A DNA stretch of 64,000 nt from Chitinophaga filiformis (GCF_900102545.1 NZ_FNBN01000001.1:1194221-1258220); one strand, 5' to 3'. Shown: positions 24,710 through 35,629, counted from the first letter of the stretch. Translations and numbers: made by a program. Notes: generated by a model not told the origin, from the sequence alone.

Positions 24710-27700
24710 TTAGCGGACGATTGTAACGGTTCCTTTCTTATCTACTACAGTACCATCCTGGAGGGTAGCGCGGAGCACGTAGATGTAAACACCCACAGGC
24801 TGCTGACGTCCACCCATAGTACCATCCCATCCTACACGCTGGTCTTTGGTCTCAAATATCTGCTGACCAAACTGGTTGTAGTATCTCACTACTATGTTCG
24901 CAATGGTATTTCCATATACATAATGCACATCATTCATTCCATCTCCGTTTGGTGTGAACACATTTGGTACAAAGATGTTGTTGCCCTGCGGGTTCTCTGT
25001 TGTACCTGTCACCGCGTCGGAGAGTGCACTGGTTTCACAATCTGCGTTACCGACTGCCTTTACACGGATGGTTACTGACTGTGCAGGCGCTAAACCGGAA
25101 ACAACATGTGCAAGCCCTTCGGCGCCGGAACTTGGAACAACATAGGTCACTCCGTTATCCAATGTTACCTGGTAAGCTATTGCGCCCGGTACTGCCGTCC
25201 AGGTAAAGGTTACCTGTGTCGGTGTTTTCTCGGTTACAGTTATCACCGGTGGCGCCAGTGGTTCGAGGATATTCACCTGTACAGCTGTTCTGGAAGGACT
25301 GATGCAACCAGCTTCTGTTACCGCCTCTACATAGTAGGTTGTATTCTGATTGAGGGCAGGAGTGATGAATGTAGCACCAGCTGCTATCAGTGCACCACCT
25401 GTAGCTGTCGTATACCAGCGGAAGCCTGCATTTGCGGTTGTCGATGTAGCGGCGAGTGTTGCCATGTTACCCGGACAGATACCTGCTTCATTACCGGTTA
25501 CGGTTGGATTACCAGCCGAAGCATTTACTGTTATACTTACAGGCGTACGGGTAGTGCTGGTACAACCGGAAGTATTCGTTGCGTCTACATAGTAAGTGGT
25601 GTTTGCTGTAATTGCCGGTGTCATTATAGAACTACCTGTTGCTACCGGTGTACCACCTGTCAGGCTGGTATACCAGCGGTATGTCAGGCTAACACTTGGA
25701 TTTTGTATGCTTAGCGTAGCTATTTGGTTCGGACATACTGTTGATACCGTATTGCCGGAGATTACCGGCGCCGATGGTGTAACATTGACCGTTACCGGCA
25801 CGATGGTACGGCTCTGACTTATACAACCACCTGTAGCTGCTTCTACGTAGTAAGTTGTATTAGCGCTCAATTGCTCAGTAGTAAAGGCCGCACCGATGAA
25901 GATAGGAGTACCTCCTGTAGCTGCTGTATACCATTTGTAACTGATACCTGCCAGCGGATCTTTCACGTTGAGTACTGCAGATTGGCCTGCGCATATTGTT
26001 GTACCGTCTGCCAATGGCGCGTCGATGGTATTCACTACTGTTGCAGTTACGCCCTTCCTTGCCTGGCTGCTGCAACCCGAACCATTCAATGCTTCTACAT
26101 AGAATGTAGTATTACTGTTCAATGCTGCCGTTGTGTATTCAGGACCGGAAGCGAGCAGGGTACCGTTAGCCGGAGCATCATACCAGCGATAGGTCAGTGC
26201 TGCATCGGGGTTGGACACATTGAATGTAGCTGTCCCGCCTACACAGGTGATTACATTTGCTGCAACAACATCCGGTGTTGGCGCTGCTGCGTCTACTGTA
26301 ATACTTGCTGCTGCACGGCTGGCGCTCACACAGGTTGCACCTAATGTGGCCTGCACATAGTAGCTGGCATCTGCGTTCACAGCTGTTACAGTGAAGGAAT
26401 TCCCCGTGAATACCAACGTACCGCCTGTTGGCGCGTTGAACCACTGGTAAGTGATCCCCGCCTGTGGGTTTTGTACTGACAAGGTCACATCCTGACCGGC
26501 ACACACCCTTACACTGGCAGCAGTCAGTACCGGTATATCGGGAGACACACCCACTGTTACTGTAACTGCAACTCGCGCGCTGGTGCCGATACACTGGTTA
26601 TTAGTAGTTGTTCCATCTACGTAATAGGTAGTGGTGTTGGTAAGAGCAGGAGTTGTGAACTCAGGACCGTATTCTACCGGCGTACCACCTGTAGCCACAG
26701 TATACCAACTATACAGCATACCATTTGTACTGGAAGTTACGCGCAGCGTTGCGGTCTCTCCCGTACAGATACTTACATTGTTTGACTCAAGTACCGGCAC
26801 CGGAGGCGCAGTAGATACAAAAATGGCCGCCTCAGCTCTTGCAGGACTGGTACAATTACCATTCACAGCCTCTACATAGTAGTTTACTGCTGCGTTGACA
26901 ACCGGCGTAGTAAAGCTGCTGCCTGTAGCAATCGGAGTTCCTCCTGTTGCCGTTGTGTACCAGCGATAAGTGAATGCCGGATCAGGATTCTTTACAAACA
27001 AAGTCACATTATCGCCAGCACATATTATTATTGGATTAGTGAAAGTCAGTACTGGTACATCCGGAGATACTCCTACCGTTACAGTAGCTGGCACTCTGGC
27101 ACTTGTACCCGTACACTGGTTATTAGTGTTTACTGCTTCTACATAGTAAGTTGTGGTATTGTTAAGAACAGGAGTCGTGAACTCCGGCCCGCTGGCTACC
27201 GGTGTGCCGCCAGTAGCAACAGTATACCAGTTATAGGTCACACCGGTTGTGCCGGAAACGACGCGAAGTGTTGCGGTACCACCAGTACAGGTGCTTACGT
27301 TGTCAGATTCAAGTACGGGCACCGGAGGAGTGGTAGAAACAATAGCGCTGGCGGCAACTCTTGCACTTGCCTGGCCACATGCTGAGCTGTTGCTGCTTGC
27401 CTCCACATAGTACACTGTGGTAGCAGAAAGCATCGGAGTGGTGAATGTAGTACCTGTTTCAACGGCCGTACCACCAGTCAAAGTAGTATACCATTTGTAG
27501 GTAATGCCTGCCGTAGCCGATGTCACTTTAAAGGTGGCCGTACTGCCCGCACAGATATTAACATTCTGATCTTCCAGCACAGGAGCGGGCGCATTACCAC
27601 CTACAGTTACAGTTGCTTTCACCCTTGAAGACAGGGTACAAGCACCATTGCCTGTCTCTACATAAAATGCCGTATCTGCATTCAGTGCATTGGTGACATA

Positions 27701-30700
27701 TGTAGTACCTGTAAATAACAGTGTACCACCTGTCGGTGCGCTATACCAGCGGGTCTGAATATTCTGACCTGTTACGGTAGCCGTCAGGGTTGCCTGCTGA
27801 CCTGCGCAGATCGCAGCGTTGTTTACAGTAGGCGCTACCAGTCCAGGTACCACACTTACCGTTACAGACACTCTGTTTGGATTAGCGCAATCATTGCTGG
27901 TGCGCACACTCTGTACATAATATGTTTTCGTAGCTGTCAGCACCGGTGTAACGAAGGACGCACCTTCAAACACCTTTTGTCCGCCAACAGGAGCATCATA
28001 CCATTCCAGTCTGGCTACTGAACTGGCTGTTGCTGTCAGCGTAGCAGTATTGCCACTACAGATAGTAACATTACGTGCCGCTACTATCGGAGCCGACACC
28101 TGCCTTGTTGCATAATAGATATATGCTTTCACCAGTGCCGTTATTACACCTCCTCTCAGGCGTACCTGTACACGGTCATAAGCGGCACCCGGCGCAAAGG
28201 CTACTGTGAATTTGTCGCTGCCGTTCAAGAGCCTGATGCTCAGGTTACCATTATTCAACAACATGGCGTCATTGTTGGCAGTCGCGCCGTTAAAGCTGGA
28301 CACCTCCAGGGCACTTAGCAAACTTGCATCGATCACCTGGGCTGGCAGTTCCATTACAATACGCACGCTATCACCTGCAGCGGCTACTTCAGGGAAAATG
28401 AGGCTTTGCTGTACGCTGCCTCCGCCGGCTGCCAGTGGTACTGACAATATTGAATAGTTATTGACATCAGCATCTGTCGTATTCTGTGCATCTACTACTG
28501 AGCAAAGCGCACAGACAGCCGTGGTACTGTTTATCTGTGCGTTTGCAAAATCACAGACAGTATTCGGTACTACAGTTACCGTTAATGGTACGGCAGTACG
28601 CTGACCAGGGCATCCGCCTGCACCTGCCACTGCTTCAACATAGTAGGTGATACCACTTGTCAGGGCTGGCGTTGTAAACACTGCTCCGGTAAATACAGGG
28701 CTACCGCCGGTAGCAACTGTATACCAGTTAAATACTACGCCTGGCGTTGCGGAACTTGCAGTAAGTATGGCTGACTGACCAGACACCACTTCTCCATTCA
28801 CAGGTACTGTTGTTACAGTCGGAGCAGCAGGTACCTGGTTTACGATAACAACTGCTGCCGTCCTCGATGCACTTGCACAGGCACCTGCAGCTGCTTCCAC
28901 ATAATAAGTGGTTGATGATGTCAATACTGGTGTCTGGAATGATGCACCTACAAATACCGGCGTGCCGCCGGTCGCTGTTGTATACCAGCGGAATGCTGCA
29001 CCCGGAGTAGCAGAAGTAGCTGTCAGTTCCGCGCTATTGTTTGCACAAATAGTCACATTACCTGTAGTCACTACCGGTGCATCCGGTCTGCCAACGATAT
29101 TAACTGTTACCATCTTACGGGTCGTATTGGTACAACCAGTAGCATTGGAAGCTTCAATATAATAGGCTGTGGTAGCAGTCAGGTTAGGTGTTGTATAAGA
29201 AGGGCCTGTGAACAGCAAGGTGCCACCTGCCGGAGCAGTGTACCAGCGGTAGATCACACCGGCTACCGGTTCCACATTAAAGGTGGCTTTACTGCCGCTG
29301 CAAATAGCCAGCGCAGTCGTATCCAGTACAGGTACCCCTGGTACAGGATCTACAATTGCCGTTACCGCTACACGCTGCGGGTTAGGGCAGTTCAAACTTG
29401 TTTTAACCACCTCTACATAGTAAGTAGTATTGGCTGTCAATACCGGCGTCTGATAACTTGTACCGGTAGAAATAGCGTTCCCACCTGTAGCGGTTGTATA
29501 CCAGCGGAAGGAAACATTCGCCGGACCACTTGCCGTCAGTGTAGCACGATTACCGGTACATACGGTATCTCCTTTCACTACCGGTAGTCCTGCCACACGG
29601 CTCGCGAAATGTACATTCACTTCGGTCAGGGCGGAAACGGTGCCGGATCTGAGACGTATTACAAGCCTGTCAAACAGCGCTTTAGGCTTAAAGCCCGCCA
29701 TCAGCTGCTGATTACCTCCCAGTATGGTCAGTTTAATAAGCGGGTTATTCAGGGCAATGAAATCATTATTGGAAACTGCTCCATTGTATGAACCTATTTC
29801 AACGCCTGCCAGCAATCCGATATCTACCAGCGCACTGTCGAGAGAGAGTGCTACTATTACACTGTCGGCTGGCTCGCTGATCTGCGGGAAGATCAATGTC
29901 TGCTGTACATACCCGTTCAGGAGTCCCAGGACTACATGCAGTGTGGATTTAGAAAGCGTACTATTATCAACTGACAGGGTTGGATTTTCAACATAACAAC
30001 CGACACAGAGGCCATTCGCACTGTTTTCCTGGCTGGTAGCTGCATCACATGGGATGTCGTTGCTACCCGCCACTACAGTAGCAGTTACGGATACTCTCGG
30101 ACCACTTTTACAACCGCCGGCATTTACCGCCTCCACCGTGTAGGTAGTGGTAGCAGCCAAAGGACCGGTATTGAACACAGCTCCGGTGAAGATCGAATCT
30201 CCGGCCATGCTGTACCATTTGTAGATCACGTTGGCACCCGTTGCATTTGCCGTAAAGATGGCGCCCTGGCCACGGAGAATAGACGTAGCCGGCGGCGTTA
30301 CGGTGAGATTACCGGGAGCCGGACTTACCGTTACCGGTACTCTTGTCCTGGTAGTGCTCTTACAACCATTATCATCTGCTTCCACATAGAAAGCAGTATC
30401 TGCCGTCAGAATATTAGTAGTGTAGTTTGCGGTGGATGCCAGCAGTGTACCACCTGTTGCTGCGGAATACCAGCGGAATGTAGCTCCCGCAGGCGCTGTT
30501 GCCAGCAGTGTAACCGGATTACCGGCGCAGGCACTTTTTCCGGCGGCAGTAGGTGCAGCAGGGGTTGTACCTACGTTTACACTGACTGGTGTCCTGACAG
30601 GGTTAGCACAACCAAAGCGGCTGGCCTCCACATAATAGGTAGCGGAAGCTGTCAGTACCGGGGTAACATAAGTACCATTTGCAGATAGTGGCGTACCTCC

Positions 30701-33700
30701 TACAGCAGTAGCATACCAGGCCAGATCTGCACCGTTGGCAGATGTTGCAGTTAATGTAGCGGTGTTACCACTGCATAGATTCACAGTTGCCGTAACCTGC
30801 GCTCTCTGTGTCACTACAGCCGCAAAATAGACCTTCACGCGGGTCAGCGCTGTCAGGAGACCATTAATACTTACCAGTACTCCATTGAATGCCTTGGTAA
30901 CCGGCAGTGTTACGCGGAACTTATTGCCGGTGTTCAGGAACATGAGATGCACTGCGGGATTATTCAGGAATATAGCGTCTCCATTAGCTGTATTGCCATT
31001 GTAGGTTTCCAGTCTCACTCCACCCAGCAATGCAGCATCTGCCACCTGACCAGGAATTTCCAGGTCCAGTGTAACGCTGTCACCCGCAGGGTATGTATTA
31101 CCAAACCGTAATAACTGCCCTACATATCCAACTGCACTCAGGGTAGAAGTAATCGTAGATGCCGAATTGGAGTTCTGGTCTACTGCCAGTGCCGGATCAG
31201 CTACAGAGCATAACAGACAGATACCTGCAATGACAGGACTTACCTGCTGCGCAGCATAGCTACATGGCGTCGGTTCATTAGGCCTGTTGATTTCCGCCCG
31301 CACAGCAGTACGTGTCGGACTGGTACAGTTATTTACCGGATCTCTTACTTCTACATAATAGACTGCGTCAGCAGTCAATGCAGGAGTAGTGTAAGAGGTG
31401 GCATTACCCTGTAACAAGGTACCGCCGGCAGGCGCATTATACCAGTTATATTGATATGCCGGATTAGGATTATTAATAGTGAATGTAGCCGTCTGTCCAC
31501 TGTTGATCGTACTTACAGCCGGTGTTACCAATGGTTGTGGTAAACCGACAATCACATATACTGGTTTCCTCACCGGATCAGCACAACCTGAAGAAGAAAC
31601 CGCTTCAACATAATAGATAGCATTGGTCACGCCACTTACCTGATAGGTAGCATTGGTAGAAAGTACGCTACCTCCAACAGGCTGGTTATACCAACGGAAA
31701 GACGTGCCAGGCCCTGTAGCCCTGAGCGTAGCTGTGCCGCCCTGGCATACATAAACAGTATCTTTTTCCACGGTAGGTACACCGGCAAACATCTGCGCTG
31801 AATAGACCTTCAGTTCGATGAGCCCTGCCAGCTGACCAATCAGCTTAATATTAACCCTGTCAAAGGGTTTACCAGGACCAAAAGAGTAGATCAGGTCCCT
31901 GTTGCCATTCAGCAGCTTAAGATTCAGCATTTCCGGGCTGAGGGTCACTGCATCATTATTCGAAGTGGTATTATTGGATGAAGAGATCTGGATACCGGTT
32001 AAGAGGCCCAGATCTGCTAATCCAGTAACAAACCCAAGTTTAATACGCACACTATCGCCGGCTGTACCGGTAGTAGGGAAGATGAGCGATTGCTGTATGT
32101 TACCGCCCACTCCCAGCACGGTATGCATCACAGATGCTGTTGCCGTGCTGTTATCTACTGCAGAATCCTGTTTTTGCACAAAACAGCCAATGCAAAGACC
32201 ACTTGTAGTGATCTGCTGGCTGGTGGCGCCGCCACAGTCAATATCGCCAGGAGTTTCCGGTCCGCTATCGCCATTAAGTGTAACCGCAACAGGCGTACGC
32301 AGGCTCTTGCAGCCAGGGTTGCCCTGTAAGACTGCCTCTGCATAGTAGGTTGCGTTCCCTGTTACGGGAGGGGAGGTAAACTGTGTACCAACAAATACGG
32401 GAGTGCCGCCCGTTGGAACGCTGTACCAATTATAGATGTAACCGGGATTAGGGCTAACCACACTAAATGTAGGTGTGGCGCCTTGCACTACCGAGGCAGA
32501 AGATGGTGTCACTACCACTCCGGGCAGGCCTGTTTTCACCTGCACCGGTGTGCGCCTTTCACTACCACAACTGTCAGCGCCGGCGGCTTCTACGAAATAG
32601 GTAGTGTCTTTTGTAATAACCGGGGTAGTGAATGATGGGCCATAACCCACCGGAGCACCACCTGTGTAAGAGGTGTACCAGCGCAGGGTATAACCGGCAG
32701 GGCCAGTGGCGCTCAATATCGCAGGACTTCCGCTACAGGTAAATATGTTTCCGGCAGCTACCTGTGCGACCGGAGTGACTATCTGTGCATAATATACGTT
32801 CAGTACAGTAATTGCACCAACCAGTGTGTTTAGGCGGATCTCAACCCTGTCAAAAGTCTTATTGGCAACAAAAGTGTAGGCATTCTGCTGTACGCCGTTT
32901 AAGATACGTGCTGTCAGCAGATCGCTCTGAAGACTGCCCATCTCAGCGTCTGTTGGTCTTGCACCATTTCCGAGACCGACACCGATACTTCCGAGCAGAC
33001 TCAGATCAAGCACTCCGGTAGTGGTACCAAGGCCCAGACGTACAGTGTCTCCGGCTTTACCTGCAATCGGGAATACCAGGTCCTGGTAAACATATCCTAA
33101 TGCGCCTACTCCCAAACGCACAGTAGATGCGGTTGCGGGATTATTATCCACGGCCAGGGCGGGGTTATCTACAGTACATAATAAACAGGCAATACCTCCT
33201 GTGCCAGCACTCTGGGTCTGAGAACCACTGCAGCTTAGCTGTCCGTTACCACTGGCATTGTTCACATTCACCGCAACTGCTGTTCTGGTGATGCTGACCA
33301 GACCATCAGCAGGAGAAATAGCTTCTACGTAATAAGTTTTGTTCTGGAATAAGGGAGGCGTTTTAAAACTGCTACCTGTGTATATTGGCGAGCCTCCTTC
33401 CGGTGTTTCATACCAGTTGAAGATAGCGCCGGGGATGTTGGGCAATGTAGCATTGAGGGTAGCGGTTGCTCCTGCGTTAATAGTAGCAGGACTTGGCGCA
33501 ACCGTTACCGGTGTCATTGCGATAGCCTCATAGATATATATAGAATTACTTGCGCCCAGGAGGCTGCTGACATCTATCTGTGCGGCATCGAAGTTATGTG
33601 ATACAGGTATGGCTATCCTGACCCTTCTGATGCCATTTATTCCCTGAAGGATATGATAATCCAACAGGAAATCCGTCAGCATCCGTCCGTCATTGTTACT

Positions 33701-34951
33701 TACATTATTCAGGGACGTTGTCACCTTAATACTTCCCAGCACTGATGCATCTGCCAGGATATCAGCCTCGGCACCCAATATCAGAATAATACTATCGCCG
33801 CTGTGATATATACCGGGGAAAGAGATCTTTTGTCCTAATGTTGCGGCAATACCTAAAGGCAATGATAAATGGGAGGCTGTAGTCGTATCTCCATCTGCAG
33901 CAAATGCCGGATTCTGTGTATTACACAGGGCACAGGCCACACCACCCATAATAGGGGCCTGCTGGCCTGTACCATATGTCCATAGCGGACCAGTACCGCC
34001 ACCAATAGTCACAGGTACTGCAGTCCTTATCAGGCTTGCTGTACCGGCATTATCTTCTGCCTCCACATAGTAGGTTGTATTACGGGTAAGAGAAGGGGTC
34101 GTAAATGCTCCGGGGCCGGTGAAAATGGGCGATCCTCCCTGCGGAGTGGTATACCAACGGAACACCGGATTTGAGATACGGATAGAAGGCGTTAAAGTGA
34201 TGGGGGTATTATACGCAGTTTTAGCCGGCTGCGGTAGTGCCGTTACCGGTATCATTGCTGCTACTTCATACAGTTTTAATGCACCGGATATGCCAACCAG
34301 ACCTCCGAAATCAACCTGTATGCCATCGAAAGTTTTAGTAGCGGGTATGGTCACACGGAACTTTCGGGCATTATTCAAACCTATGCCCAACAGTTCCAGT
34401 TTTACTACTGCTGCATCGAGATTTACGCCATCATTGTTAGATACCGCCGGACCATCAATGCTGTTATTATAGGTAGTCACTTTCACTCTTGGCAGGACCA
34501 CTCCTGCCAGATCTTCTGTAGGCGCTTCCAGGAACAGGACGATACTATCTCCCGCCTGATACACACCAGACAATTTTACAAATTGTCCTATAGTACCAAT
34601 AACGCCGAGTGGAACTGTTAGCGTCGAGGAGGTGGTCGTATCTCCGTCCACCGCGAGGGCTGGCGTTGTTACTGAACACGCGGCACAGGCTACACCACCG
34701 GTAACAGGACTTTGTTCCTGACCGTAACTCCAGATGGTGCCGGGATCGCCGGCAAAATAGTTGCCGTTGGTCCGCCAGGCGCTGCTCAATAAAGGAGAGT
34801 GGGGATGATAGAAAAGATAATTATCCCACCAGGTTGCCGCGTTATTTGTCAACGCGTTATTAGTTACGGGTAGTTCCTTTGCGGAAGTTTTACCCAGGGG
34901 TAACCCAACCAGCCAGACGAGATAAATAAGAATAAGCATAAAAGCTCTCAT
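24710..34951 (-). CDS. Giant Ig-repeat adhesin with type B (gliding-motility-associated) C-terminal sorting domain
   Basis: About 3,413 residues. The start MRAFMLILIYLVWLVGLPLGKTSA gives a clean signal; an ATG 30 bp further upstream (34981) is an alternative. I count about 24 Ig-like CHU_C-associated repeats of roughly 80 residues, each with an FRWYTTATGGT-type and a TTYYVEA-type motif and mostly one Cys pair. Interspersed in the first two thirds are seven modules of roughly 170 residues (about 79-250, 335-495, 575-745, 915-1085, 1245-1415, 1650-1830, 2145-2315). Each begins with a CxxC and a PALAVDGDTTTxS-like segment. A fibronectin III-like domain (VTFTWTAVPGAIAYQVTLDNG) precedes the type B sorting tail (VFTPNGDGMNDV...YYNQFGQQIFE...GVYIYVLRA). 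It should be secreted by the type IX system and act in adhesion or gliding. Confidence 0.92.
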   Translation of the reverse strand: MRAFMLILIYLVWLVGLPLGKTSAKELPVTNNALTNNAATWWDNYLFYHPHSPLLSSAWRTNGNYFAGDPGTIWSYGQEQSPVTGGVACAACSVTTPALAVDGDTTTSSTLTVPLGVIGTIGQFVKLSGVYQAGDSIVLFLEAPTEDLAGVVLPRVKVTTYNNSIDGPAVSNNDGVNLDAAVVKLELLGIGLNNARKFRVTIPATKTFDGIQVDFGGLVGISGALKLYEVAAMIPVTALPQPAKTAYNTPITLTPSIRISNPVFRWYTTPQGGSPIFTGPGAFTTPSLTRNTTYYVEAEDNAGTASLIRTAVPVTIGGGTGPLWTYGTGQQAPIMGGVACALCNTQNPAFAADGDTTTASHLSLPLGIAATLGQKISFPGIYHSGDSIILILGAEADILADASVLGSIKVTTSLNNVSNNDGRMLTDFLLDYHILQGINGIRRVRIAIPVSHNFDAAQIDVSSLLGASNSIYIYEAIAMTPVTVAPSPATINAGATATLNATLPNIPGAIFNWYETPEGGSPIYTGSSFKTPPLFQNKTYYVEAISPADGLVSITRTAVAVNVNNASGNGQLSCSGSQTQSAGTGGIACLLCTVDNPALAVDNNPATASTVRLGVGALGYVYQDLVFPIAGKAGDTVRLGLGTTTGVLDLSLLGSIGVGLGNGARPTDAEMGSLQSDLLTARILNGVQQNAYTFVANKTFDRVEIRLNTLVGAITVLNVYYAQIVTPVAQVAAGNIFTCSGSPAILSATGPAGYTLRWYTSYTGGAPVGYGPSFTTPVITKDTTYFVEAAGADSCGSERRTPVQVKTGLPGVVVTPSSASVVQGATPTFSVVSPNPGYIYNWYSVPTGGTPVFVGTQFTSPPVTGNATYYAEAVLQGNPGCKSLRTPVAVTLNGDSGPETPGDIDCGGATSQQITTSGLCIGCFVQKQDSAVDNSTATASVMHTVLGVGGNIQQSLIFPTTGTAGDSVRIKLGFVTGLADLGLLTGIQISSSNNTTSNNDAVTLSPEMLNLKLLNGNRDLIYSFGPGKPFDRVNIKLIGQLAGLIELKVYSAQMFAGVPTVEKDTVYVCQGGTATLRATGPGTSFRWYNQPVGGSVLSTNATYQVSGVTNAIYYVEAVSSSGCADPVRKPVYVIVGLPQPLVTPAVSTINSGQTATFTINNPNPAYQYNWYNAPAGGTLLQGNATSYTTPALTADAVYYVEVRDPVNNCTSPTRTAVRAEINRPNEPTPCSYAAQQVSPVIAGICLLCSVADPALAVDQNSNSASTITSTLSAVGYVGQLLRFGNTYPAGDSVTLDLEIPGQVADAALLGGVRLETYNGNTANGDAIFLNNPAVHLMFLNTGNKFRVTLPVTKAFNGVLVSINGLLTALTRVKVYFAAVVTQRAQVTATVNLCSGNTATLTATSANGADLAWYATAVGGTPLSANGTYVTPVLTASATYYVEASRFGCANPVRTPVSVNVGTTPAAPTAAGKSACAGNPVTLLATAPAGATFRWYSAATGGTLLASTANYTTNILTADTAFYVEADDNGCKSTTRTRVPVTVSPAPGNLTVTPPATSILRGQGAIFTANATGANVIYKWYSMAGDSIFTGAVFNTGPLAATTTYTVEAVNAGGCKSGPRVSVTATVVAGSNDIPCDAATSQENSANGLCVGCYVENPTLSVDNSTLSKSTLHVVLGLLNGYVQQTLIFPQISEPADSVIVALSLDSALVDIGLLAGVEIGSYNGAVSNNDFIALNNPLIKLTILGGNQQLMAGFKPKALFDRLVIRLRSGTVSALTEVNVHFASRVAGLPVVKGDTVCTGNRATLTASGPANVSFRWYTTATGGNAISTGTSYQTPVLTANTTYYVEVVKTSLNCPNPQRVAVTAIVDPVPGVPVLDTTALAICSGSKATFNVEPVAGVIYRWYTAPAGGTLLFTGPSYTTPNLTATTAYYIEASNATGCTNTTRKMVTVNIVGRPDAPVVTTGNVTICANNSAELTATSATPGAAFRWYTTATGGTPVFVGASFQTPVLTSSTTYYVEAAAGACASASRTAAVVIVNQVPAAPTVTTVPVNGEVVSGQSAILTASSATPGVVFNWYTVATGGSPVFTGAVFTTPALTSGITYYVEAVAGAGGCPGQRTAVPLTVTVVPNTVCDFANAQINSTTAVCALCSVVDAQNTTDADVNNYSILSVPLAAGGGSVQQSLIFPEVAAAGDSVRIVMELPAQVIDASLLSALEVSSFNGATANNDAMLLNNGNLSIRLLNGSDKFTVAFAPGAAYDRVQVRLRGGVITALVKAYIYYATRQVSAPIVAARNVTICSGNTATLTATASSVARLEWYDAPVGGQKVFEGASFVTPVLTATKTYYVQSVRTSNDCANPNRVSVTVSVVPGLVAPTVNNAAICAGQQATLTATVTGQNIQTRWYSAPTGGTLLFTGTTYVTNALNADTAFYVETGNGACTLSSRVKATVTVGGNAPAPVLEDQNVNICAGSTATFKVTSATAGITYKWYTTLTGGTAVETGTTFTTPMLSATTVYYVEASSNSSACGQASARVAASAIVSTTPPVPVLESDNVSTCTGGTATLRVVSGTTGVTYNWYTVATGGTPVASGPEFTTPVLNNTTTYYVEAVNTNNQCTGTSARVPATVTVGVSPDVPVLTFTNPIIICAGDNVTLFVKNPDPAFTYRWYTTATGGTPIATGSSFTTPVVNAAVNYYVEAVNGNCTSPARAEAAIFVSTAPPVPVLESNNVSICTGETATLRVTSSTNGMLYSWYTVATGGTPVEYGPEFTTPALTNTTTYYVDGTTTNNQCIGTSARVAVTVTVGVSPDIPVLTAASVRVCAGQDVTLSVQNPQAGITYQWFNAPTGGTLVFTGNSFTVTAVNADASYYVQATLGATCVSASRAAASITVDAAAPTPDVVAANVITCVGGTATFNVSNPDAALTYRWYDAPANGTLLASGPEYTTAALNSNTTFYVEALNGSGCSSQARKGVTATVVNTIDAPLADGTTICAGQSAVLNVKDPLAGISYKWYTAATGGTPIFIGAAFTTEQLSANTTYYVEAATGGCISQSRTIVPVTVNVTPSAPVISGNTVSTVCPNQIATLSIQNPSVSLTYRWYTSLTGGTPVATGSSIMTPAITANTTYYVDATNTSGCTSTTRTPVSITVNASAGNPTVTGNEAGICPGNMATLAATSTTANAGFRWYTTATGGALIAAGATFITPALNQNTTYYVEAVTEAGCISPSRTAVQVNILEPLAPPVITVTEKTPTQVTFTWTAVPGAIAYQVTLDNGVTYVVPSSGAEGLAHVVSGLAPAQSVTIRVKAVGNADCETSALSDAVTGTTENPQGNNIFVPNVFTPNGDGMNDVHYVYGNTIANIVVRYYNQFGQQIFETKDQRVGWDGTMGGRQQPVGVYIYVLRATLQDGTVVDKKGTVTIVR

Positions 34952-34981
34952 GGGGCCTTTCAGGGTAGCATTAAAATACAT

Positions 34982-35251
34982 AATATTTAGTATTCAATTG
35001 GTTCGGGTTAGTGTGTTTTCCGGTGTAAAAAAAACATGCACACAGATTCTCCTTTAATCTTAACTCTCAGGTAGGGCAGGGGCTATGAAGCTCAGGGGAT
35101 AAGGAACGGGAGTTACCAGGTTGAAATATCTGAATACACCCAAGGATCCTTATGTTGAGGATATTGAATATTGATTTTTGAAAACAACGGGGCGAAAATA
35201 GGCTGATAGGATGGTTTAAAAGAAGGTCTTTTTATTCAGTATAGAAGAGCC
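34982..35251. other. Upstream region of the adhesin operon
   Basis: A divergent regulatory region, gene-free. A possible minus-strand -7 element is TATTTTCG (near 35196), one base off consensus. No -33 partner was confirmed. No RNA gene was seen. Confidence 0.35.
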
Positions 35252-35606
35252 TGTTCATTTCGTTCATTACATGTAAATCAGGTGTTCATTTCATTCACAC
35301 CCTATCAAGTCGGAGAATTATTGCTATATAAGGGATCTTATTTCAATTGCGGTAAAACGGGAATTTTATTAAAACGGTCTTCCTAAGAAAAAATTATGCG
35401 CTACTCATTATTTTTTTATTCGGAGTGCTAACCATTTTAACAGCCATGCATTAGTTAACAATGCCAATCAAATAAAATAATTTCCTCATCTGATAATTTC
35501 ATCCCAAAAGAACCCGGTCGGGCAGCTATACTATCATAATCATGCACTTACATTTAATAATCAACACATAGTGCATGTTGTTCATTTTAATTTATTTTGT
35601 TCATTT
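35252..35606. repeat. Four copies of TGTTCATTT in the divergent promoter region
   Basis: Exact copies at 35252-35260, 35283-35291, 35579-35587 and 35598-35606, in two close pairs spaced 31 and 19 bp. Between the pairs, CATGCACT (35541-35548) faces AGTGCATG (35570-35577). They may be binding sites for a regulator of the adhesin operon or of the NTPase gene. Confidence 0.55.
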
Positions 35607-35611
35607 CAGCC

Positions 35612-35629
35612 ATTTGTTTCTAAACAAAT
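35612..35629. promoter_or_regulatory. Perfect 18-bp palindrome upstream of the NACHT-type gene
   Basis: ATTTGTTT and AAACAAAT arms (8 bp each) with a CT centre, 81 nt before the ATG at 35710. This is the shape of a dimeric repressor operator. Confidence 0.5.

Noticed and set aside
24954-34472. Many long open frames antisense to the giant adhesin
   Set aside because: They are mirror images of the repeated, stop-poor Ig coding sequence, with Cys/Ser-rich nonsense translations.
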